Positions 59,546 through 64,000 of a DNA stretch of 64,000 nucleotides are shown here, one piece after another. Position numbers and translations under genes: made by a program. How positions within the stretch are numbered: the first letter of the stretch is position 1; each line of letters begins with the position of its first letter. The notes under the pieces were generated by a model. It was not told the origin of the DNA. It saw only the letters and a program-made list of their open reading frames with translations, and did not search any database. Origin of the DNA: Xylanimicrobium pachnodae JCM 13526 = NBRC 107786 (lineage in GTDB: Bacteria; Actinomycetota; Actinomycetes; Actinomycetales; Cellulomonadaceae); NCBI GenBank assembly GCA_001592145.1, contig BCWJ01000002.1, forward strand, positions 202,962 to 266,961, given 5' to 3'.

Positions 59546-59777
59546 GGAAGCGGGCTCCTCGAACGGGTCTGGCGACGGACTGCGAGGACGACTTTCGCCG
59601 CGGTACCACCCCGCTTGCCGTCCCGCCGCCGCAGGCACCCTCAGGGGTGCGACGACGCCGGAGCGACCGCTCGTTCGAGGCTGTGACGGGCCCACCCGTC
59701 CGGTTCTAGTGAGCCGGCACCCTCAAGTGCGCGGCCGTTCTTCCGGAGGCTCCCCGGTGATGGCCGGATCAGCGCCA
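59546..59777 (-). promoter_or_regulatory. T-box riboswitch leader of ileS
   Basis: On the minus strand the T-box core GGGGTGGTACCGCGG lies at 59612-59598, 53 bases before the ileS ATG. Upstream, a stem-I region includes GGCCATCACCGGGGAGC with a putative specifier AUC (isoleucine) at 59761-59759. TCCTCG (59588-59583) can pair with CGAGGA in the ribosome site (59561-59556), so the design is probably translational: uncharged tRNA-Ile frees the ribosome site. TACGAT (59789-59784) is a likely -10, giving a leader of about 230 nt. Translational ileS T-boxes are established in actinobacteria. Confidence 0.88.
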
Positions 59778-59946
59778 GGGGTCATCGTACCCGCCGCACC
59801 CCCTGCCGGACGCGCCGACGGCGGCACACTGCCCTCGACGACGTGCTTGAGCCACGCACCGCGATGACGGCGTACCCGTGCAGCGGTTCCGGGGTGAGCG
59901 CAAGCAGCACCAGGCAAGCCTGCTCGGTCATCCGGATCCAGACTTC

Positions 59947-59978
59947 GACAGGCGCAACCACCGGTGGTTGCGCCTGTC
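59947..59978 (-). terminator. Perfect 32-bp palindrome, terminator and dispersed-repeat copy
   Basis: GACAGGCGCAACCACC is followed directly by its exact complement (59963-59978). It starts 11 bases past the stop of the gene at 59989 and can form a 14-bp stem with a CCGG loop, a strong terminator on the minus strand. The arms are variants of TTCGACAGGCTCAACC, linking it to the repeats in GH3, smc and ileS. Confidence 0.75.
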
Positions 59979-59988
59979 GGGACCTGTG

Positions 59989-60687
59989 TCACGGCATCGT
60001 CGCGATGTACTCCTGCCAGGGCAGGCCCGAGTCGGCGATCTCGTGCAGCAACTCGAGGTCGAGGAGCGTGATACGCGACGTCGGGCCCATGCCCGCGGCG
60101 TCGGACCCCGACGGGATCTGCGCCCCGACCACGAGTGACTCCAGGGACTCGGTGACGATATCGGTGCCCACGACCGCCGCGCTCACATGCACGCACGACC
60201 GGGCGAACGACTCACCCAGGCCGTTGTGGTGCCACGCCTCGTCGGGCGTCTCGCTCCCCAGCCCGTCGACGGCGCAGGGCGCGACGTCGACCCGGTCGTA
60301 CGTGTCGCCCACGATCCGGGTCAGGTCGTCGATGAGCACCACGAACTGCGCCTTCGCCTCGTCGGTCAGGACTTCGGAGTAGTCCCCCGTGGTGTAGTCA
60401 TCGACGATCTCTCGCGACGAGAGGTCGCGGTGGTCCAGGTGGCGGGTGCCCGCCTGCGTGCGCAGCGTGGTCGGCGCGGTGGCCGCGTAGGCGAGCGCCA
60501 GGATCTCAGCGGCGGCATCCGGCGCGGTGGCGACCCACGGCTCCTGGGTCCCCGCCCGGGCGAAGTCGGCGGTGCGCAGGCTCCCGTCGCGATCACGTCC
60601 GCCGGCGGCGAGCACGGCGAGGAACGCCAGAGCGGGTACGGAGACGAGCGCCGCCACCCGCGCGGCCCCGCGACGGGACGGATCCAT
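59989..60687 (-). CDS. Exported protein of unknown function
   Basis: This 232-residue protein has a basic start (MDPSRRGAARV) and a hydrophobic segment (12-28), consistent with a signal peptide or anchor, with no lipobox. The rest is acidic and mostly helical, with a motif-like ALAYAATAPTTLRTQAG and two Cys residues (in VAPCAVDG and ARSCVHV) that could form a disulfide. I do not recognise a family. It appears monocistronic, with a strong terminator behind it and the SDR gene 99 bp upstream on the same strand. Confidence 0.75.
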   Translation of the reverse strand: MDPSRRGAARVAALVSVPALAFLAVLAAGGRDRDGSLRTADFARAGTQEPWVATAPDAAAEILALAYAATAPTTLRTQAGTRHLDHRDLSSREIVDDYTTGDYSEVLTDEAKAQFVVLIDDLTRIVGDTYDRVDVAPCAVDGLGSETPDEAWHHNGLGESFARSCVHVSAAVVGTDIVTESLESLVVGAQIPSGSDAAGMGPTSRITLLDLELLHEIADSGLPWQEYIATMP

Positions 60688-60786
60688 GCCGCCAGTGTGA
60701 CCAGGTGCCGACCGTCCGACAAGGCATCCGGGCCCGAGTGCGCGCTGCAGTCGCCGCGTGCCGGGCCGCGGGTGCCCGGAACGCCG

Positions 60787-61578
60787 TCAGACGCCCGTCC
60801 GGACCGTCTTCCAGTTGTTCGCCTGAGCGCGCGGGCGGATCACCAGCTCGTCGATGCTCACGTACGCGGGGCGGCTCAGGGTCCAGGAGATGGCGTCGGC
60901 GACGTCGTCGGCGACGAGCGGCTGGAAGCCCTGGTACACCGCGGCGGCCCGCTCGGCGTCGCCGTCGAAGCGCACCAACGAGAACTCCTCGGTGGCGACG
61001 GCCCCGGGAGCGATCTGCACCACGCGCAGCGGTTCGCCCGCCAGCTCCCAGCGCAGCGTCGTCGCGAGCATGCGCTCGCCGTGCTTGGCGGCCGTGTACC
61101 CCGAGCCGCCCTCGTAGGTCGCGTAGGCGGCCGTCGAGGTGAGGAAGACGACGTCGGACCCGCCGGTCTGAGCCGCCGACGCCCGCAGCAGCGGCAGCAC
61201 CGCCCGCGTGACGCGCAGCGCACCCAGCACGTTGACGTCGTACATGCGCTGCCACTGCGCGACGTCGGCGTCCTCGACCCGGTCCAGGCCGAGCGCTCCC
61301 CCGGCGTTGTTCACGACGGCGTCCAGGCCACCCGTGGTCTCCAGGTGTGTCACGAGCGCGGCGACGTCGTCGTCGGACGTGACGTCCAGGGGGTACGCCT
61401 CGATCCGATCGTGCGACGTGGCGAGAGCGGCAAGACGTTCGGCGCGGCGGGCTGCGGCGACCACGGACCAGCCGTCGGCCGCGAGGCGGGCGGCGGTCGC
61501 GGCCCCGATCCCCGAGGAGGCGCCGGTCACGAGGACGCGGCGCGATGACGAAACGGGGGCGGGAGCGGTGCTGGTCAT
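60787..61578 (-). CDS. Short-chain dehydrogenase/reductase
   Basis: This 263-residue cytoplasmic oxidoreductase has the NAD(P) motif TGASSGIG (19-26), NNAGGALG, and the catalytic Ser in FLTSTAAYATY with Tyr and Lys in YTAAKHG. RRAE after the second strand suggests NADP preference. It resembles YdfG-type 3-hydroxy acid dehydrogenases, but the substrate is unknown. It faces away from the XRE gene across a 441-bp gap. Confidence 0.9.
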   Translation of the reverse strand: MTSTAPAPVSSSRRVLVTGASSGIGAATAARLAADGWSVVAAARRAERLAALATSHDRIEAYPLDVTSDDDVAALVTHLETTGGLDAVVNNAGGALGLDRVEDADVAQWQRMYDVNVLGALRVTRAVLPLLRASAAQTGGSDVVFLTSTAAYATYEGGSGYTAAKHGERMLATTLRWELAGEPLRVVQIAPGAVATEEFSLVRFDGDAERAAAVYQGFQPLVADDVADAISWTLSRPAYVSIDELVIRPRAQANNWKTVRTGV

Positions 61579-61741
61579 TCCCGCATGCTAACGACGCGGC
61601 CGCCCGGCGCTGCGCACGCGGCGCCGTGCCCCTCCCCGCCCGGCCTGCCCACCTGCCGACCTCCCGACCCGCCGACCTCCCGGCTCCCGGCCCCGGCCCC
61701 GGCCCCGCCCCGCCCCGCCCCGCCCCCGAGGTAGGGCACCT

Positions 61742-61799
61742 CGTTCTGCGGCCATTGCTGGCAGCGATAAACATTGCTCACAGCAATGGCTGCAGAACG
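61742..61799. repeat. Inverted repeat with 19-bp arms
   Basis: CGTTCTGCGGCCATTGCTG (61742-61760) and CAGCAATGGCTGCAGAACG (61781-61799) are complementary except at one position, separated by 20 bp. CATTGCT occurs in the left arm and again in the loop, and inverted in the right arm, so there are three copies. The loop GATAAACATT is AT-rich for this genome. It could be an operator or the hairpin of a small RNA. Confidence 0.7.
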
Positions 61800-61825
61800 G
61801 GGCCCTGCAGGGCAAGGTCGCAGCA

Positions 61826-61881
61826 GGGCAAGGCCAGCCGGACAAGGCCAGCCGGACAAGGCCAGCCGGGCAGGGCCAGGC
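61826..61881. repeat. Four 14-bp tandem repeats
   Basis: Units of GG(A/G)CAAGGCCAGCC begin at 61826, 61840 and 61854, with a diverged fourth at 61868. Units 2 and 3 are identical. The period is not a multiple of three. Confidence 0.75.
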
Positions 61882-62019
61882 GGGCATGGGATGTGGGCGC
61901 GGTCACGGCACGGGACCACGACGAGGACGGCCCACCACAGGCGCCCCTCGCGCCAGGGTGTGCACAGCAGGTCGACGCGGGGCACACCGGGCGGCGCACC
62001 AGCCCGCCAGCATGCCGCC

Positions 62020-62805
62020 GTGATTCTTGGACGCGAGACATCGGCGATCATCCGTGAGCTACGCCGGATCAGCGGCCTCTCGCAAGAGGTGCTCGCGGCG
62101 CGGGCCGGGACGTCGCAGGGCACTCTGTCCAGCATCGAACGTGGCCGCCGGGGCGTCTCCCTCACCACGCTGGTCCACCTGGCGCAGGTCGTGGGACGGC
62201 AGCTGCGGGTCGAGATCGAACCGCTCGACGCGGACGTCTTCGCGGCGCTGGGCGACGAGCGAGCCGTGGCGCGCAGCCTCGCGACCGTCGGGCGGGACCT
62301 GCACGCCCTCTTCGGCATTGACCTCGGGCTGGCCCCGCCGCAGGAGTATCGGGTGGAGGGTGCGGCGGCGCTCGCTCTGCTCGGCGCGCCACTCCAGGTG
62401 CCGACCATCGCGATCGCGCTCGCTGACACGCGGGCATCGCTCAGGTGGCTCACCCAGCGGAGCGACCGCCCCGCGATGGTGAGGATCTACCGGGACGACC
62501 CCGCAGTCGACCCCTGGCAGCCGGCGCTGCCCGTGCCGCCCTACGAGGGGCAGCACGACGCGACCGACGACGCCTACCGCAGCACGTGGGACTGGCTCGA
62601 CGAGGCGACGCACGGTCGGCAGTTCTGGGTGCGAACGGCCATCGGGGGCGCGCAGGTGCGCCTGGCCCCCGCCGACACCGTCGCTCGGCACGTGGAAGTT
62701 GCGACCGTGGAGCATGGCACCTTCCGGGTCGAGCCGCTCGACTCGCTGCTCCGGTCCGCCCCGGCGCTCGCCCGCTACGCCCGGACGATCGGGGCAGTGA
62801 CGTGA
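62020..62805 (+). CDS. XRE-family regulator with unknown C-terminal domain
   Basis: This 261-residue protein has an N-terminal helix-turn-helix (about 8-65: IRELRRISGLSQEVLAARAG, then TSQGTLSSIERGRRGVS). A C-terminal domain of about 170 residues that I cannot assign contains LLGAPLQVPTIAIAL, a Trp-rich STWDWLDEATHGRQFWV and VARHVEVATVEHG. The shape recalls HTH regulators of toxin-antitoxin pairs, but the next gene is on the other strand, so no partner is adjacent. The GTG at 62020 was chosen because it begins the conserved domain; it lacks a good ribosome site. Confidence 0.8.
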   Translation: MILGRETSAIIRELRRISGLSQEVLAARAGTSQGTLSSIERGRRGVSLTTLVHLAQVVGRQLRVEIEPLDADVFAALGDERAVARSLATVGRDLHALFGIDLGLAPPQEYRVEGAAALALLGAPLQVPTIAIALADTRASLRWLTQRSDRPAMVRIYRDDPAVDPWQPALPVPPYEGQHDATDDAYRSTWDWLDEATHGRQFWVRTAIGGAQVRLAPADTVARHVEVATVEHGTFRVEPLDSLLRSAPALARYARTIGAVT

Positions 62806-62836
62806 CGGCCGCGTGGTGGGGTGGCCGGTGCGGGAC

Positions 62837-63508
62837 TCAGCTCAGCGCGGCGTGCGCGGCGTCGACGACGCTCCCGGCGTCCTCGGCGCTCCAGTCCCAC
62901 TGCTCGCCGTCGATGTTGACCCACGGCACGTGCGCGACCTCGAGCGCCGACGCGGCGTTGGAGAACGCGAGCACCTGCTCGCGCAGGGCGTCGTCGTCCT
63001 GAGCGGCCACCAGATCGCCGTCGACGCCCAGGTCGGCGACGACGGCGGCCAGCTCCTCGTGGCTCAGGCTCGGGCCCGTCTCGCGGATGGCCATGATGCC
63101 CTCGACGGCGTCCCAGAAGTGCTCCGGGCTCTCCTGCGCGACGTGCAGCAGGAGCATCGCCGTGCGCGTCGAGTACTCGGTGCCCCCCGCGTTGCGGTCG
63201 AGCCACGCGACCGGGCGCCAGCGCACGTCGAACCGGTCGTCGCCCGCCAGCTCCAGGAGCTCCGCGCCGTGGTCCTCCTCGAACCGCTGGCACCACGGGC
63301 ACAGAAAGTCGGAGAAGACCTCGATGACCACGGTGTCCTGCGTCGGCTCGACGGCCTTGCCCGTGCCGTCGATGGCGATGCCGATCGACGGGTCCGTCAC
63401 CGGGTTCGTCGCGGCGTCCCCGCCGCCGTCCCCGCCCGAGCAGGCCGACAGCACGAGCATCGCGCTCAGGCCGACGACGGCGGCGAGCTTGGTTGCGGTG
63501 GTGCGCAT
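62837..63508 (-). CDS. DsbA-family thioredoxin-fold lipoprotein
   Basis: This 223-residue protein has a lipoprotein signal (MRTTATKLAAVVG, hydrophobic stretch, lipobox LSAC) and a Gly-rich linker. Its thioredoxin fold contains CPWC in FSDFLCPWCQRFEE; the cis-Pro loop is HVPWVNIDG. It probably makes or exchanges disulfides in exported proteins, as do other actinobacterial DsbA/MSMEG-type lipoproteins. GGAGGAGATC precedes the ATG. It is divergent from the glycosylase gene, with 121 bp between. Confidence 0.92.
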   Translation of the reverse strand: MRTTATKLAAVVGLSAMLVLSACSGGDGGGDAATNPVTDPSIGIAIDGTGKAVEPTQDTVVIEVFSDFLCPWCQRFEEDHGAELLELAGDDRFDVRWRPVAWLDRNAGGTEYSTRTAMLLLHVAQESPEHFWDAVEGIMAIRETGPSLSHEELAAVVADLGVDGDLVAAQDDDALREQVLAFSNAASALEVAHVPWVNIDGEQWDWSAEDAGSVVDAAHAALS

Positions 63509-63629
63509 GATCTCCTCCAGGTGCCCACGGTCATCTCTACGGTTCCCGATATCGCCGCGCTGCGCGACGCGGTGACCGCTCAGGCACGGTCCCGCGGCGC
63601 AAGGCAGCACGGTCGGCCACAATGACCGG

Positions 63630-64000
63630 ATGACTGCCCTCTGGCTCACCGGCGACGCCGACGCGGACCGGATCCTCGACGCCGACCCGTTCGCCCTGCT
63701 GGTCGGGATGCTCCTGGATCAGCAATACCCGATGGACCACGCGTTCCAGGGGCCGCGCAAGATTCGCGAGCGCCTGGGCACCCTGGACCCTCAGGCCATC
63801 GCCGACGCCGATCCGGACGAGTTCGTGGCGCTCGCGACCACGCCGCCGGCGATTCACCGCTACGGCCGGTCGATGGCGGGTCGCGTGCAGACGCTCGCGC
63901 GCGTCGTCGTCGACGAGTACGGCGGGGACGTGACGCGGCTGTGGACGGATCCGGGTGCGAGCGGCGGGGCGCCTACCGGCGCGGAGGTGTTCGCCCGCCT
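63630..64000 (+). CDS. HhH-GPD DNA glycosylase family protein (partial, cut by window end)
   Basis: The first 123 codons are present and the gene runs off the window. The start TALWLTGDADADRIL followed by FALLVGMLLDQQYPMDHAF matches the actinobacterial HhH-GPD base-excision repair family. The helix-hairpin-helix and catalytic Asp would lie beyond the window end. The ATG at 63630 begins the conserved stretch. Confidence 0.82.
   Translation, partial: MTALWLTGDADADRILDADPFALLVGMLLDQQYPMDHAFQGPRKIRERLGTLDPQAIADADPDEFVALATTPPAIHRYGRSMAGRVQTLARVVVDEYGGDVTRLWTDPGASGGAPTGAEVFAR

Larger units (their letters stand above)
61579..62019. other. 441-bp intergenic region between SDR and XRE genes
   Basis: No gene is supported here. 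It holds a C-rich tract of CCCGCC and GGCCCC units (about 61660-61730), an inverted repeat with 19-bp arms (61742-61799), 14-bp tandem repeats (61826-61881), then ordinary GC-rich DNA up to the XRE start. An in-frame extension of the XRE gene reaches back through the repeats to 61774, but the 14-bp period and residue content argue that this is not coding. Confidence 0.6.

Noticed and set aside
61826..61881. Short repeats as a CRISPR array
   Set aside because: The units are directly adjacent with no spacers, and no cas gene is present.
61774..62019. N-terminal extension of the XRE gene
   Set aside because: It would translate through the 14-bp tandem repeats and part of the inverted repeat, giving a Gly/Arg-rich stretch without family resemblance.

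Overview
The window is uniformly GC-rich DNA with GTG/ATG starts, dense same-strand operons and short overlaps such as ATGA and TGATG. The backbone gene order (smc - ftsY; amtB - glnK - glnD - ffh; rpsP - khpA - rimM - trmD - rplS - lepB - rnhB - DUF2469 - yraN - comM - dprA - xerC; rpsB - tsf - pyrH - frr - cdsA - rlmN) is characteristic of Actinomycetota. Gene order, a polysaccharide-utilisation locus and the lack of whiG point to a Micrococcales member, probably near Cellulomonadaceae or Promicromonosporaceae. The family assignment is inference.

Region 1 (1-16,838) is a sugar catabolic locus: GH3, GH31 and GH42 enzymes on the minus strand; divergently a GH95 enzyme and a LacI regulator; then a CUT1 ABC importer (two permeases and a lipoprotein binding protein), a GH43 enzyme and a convergent DUF624 membrane protein. 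Only the binding protein has a signal peptide, so whole oligosaccharides are probably imported and trimmed inside the cell. The enzyme set (alpha-fucosidase, beta-galactosidase, alpha-xylosidase, beta-glucosidase, arabinofuranosidase/xylosidase) fits fucosylated xyloglucan oligosaccharides. Two copies of a CGAAGCGCTTCG palindrome sit at the promoters of both arms and are the likely LacI operators.

Region 2 (16,858-45,840) is housekeeping, almost all minus strand: translation, lipid synthesis, RNA and DNA processing, the SRP pathway (ffh, ftsY), nitrogen sensing (amtB, glnK, glnD), chromosome condensation (smc) and ndk. Points of note are a DivIVA-like protein with an internal duplication, a GlnD that ends after its HD domain, and a LytM-like protein lacking the usual catalytic histidines.

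Region 3 (45,837-59,777) looks like the common actinobacterial ileS - folC - DUF4233 - ndk neighbourhood opened at two points. A dihydroxyacetone kinase operon (dhaKLM) plus a DUF2156 gene lies between folC and DUF4233. A two-component system with a divergent MacB-type ABC exporter lies between ileS and folC. ileS is preceded by a recognisable T-box riboswitch.

Region 4 (59,900-64,000) holds a secreted protein of unknown function, a short-chain dehydrogenase, an orphan XRE regulator behind a 441-bp intergenic region with a 19-bp-arm inverted repeat and 14-bp tandem repeats, a DsbA-like lipoprotein, and the start of an HhH-GPD DNA glycosylase cut by the window edge. Copies of a short dispersed repeat related to TTCGACAGGCTCAACC occur inside the GH3, smc and ileS coding sequences and as a perfect 32-bp palindrome at 59,947-59,978. 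I saw no tRNA, rRNA, CRISPR array, insertion sequence or prophage.
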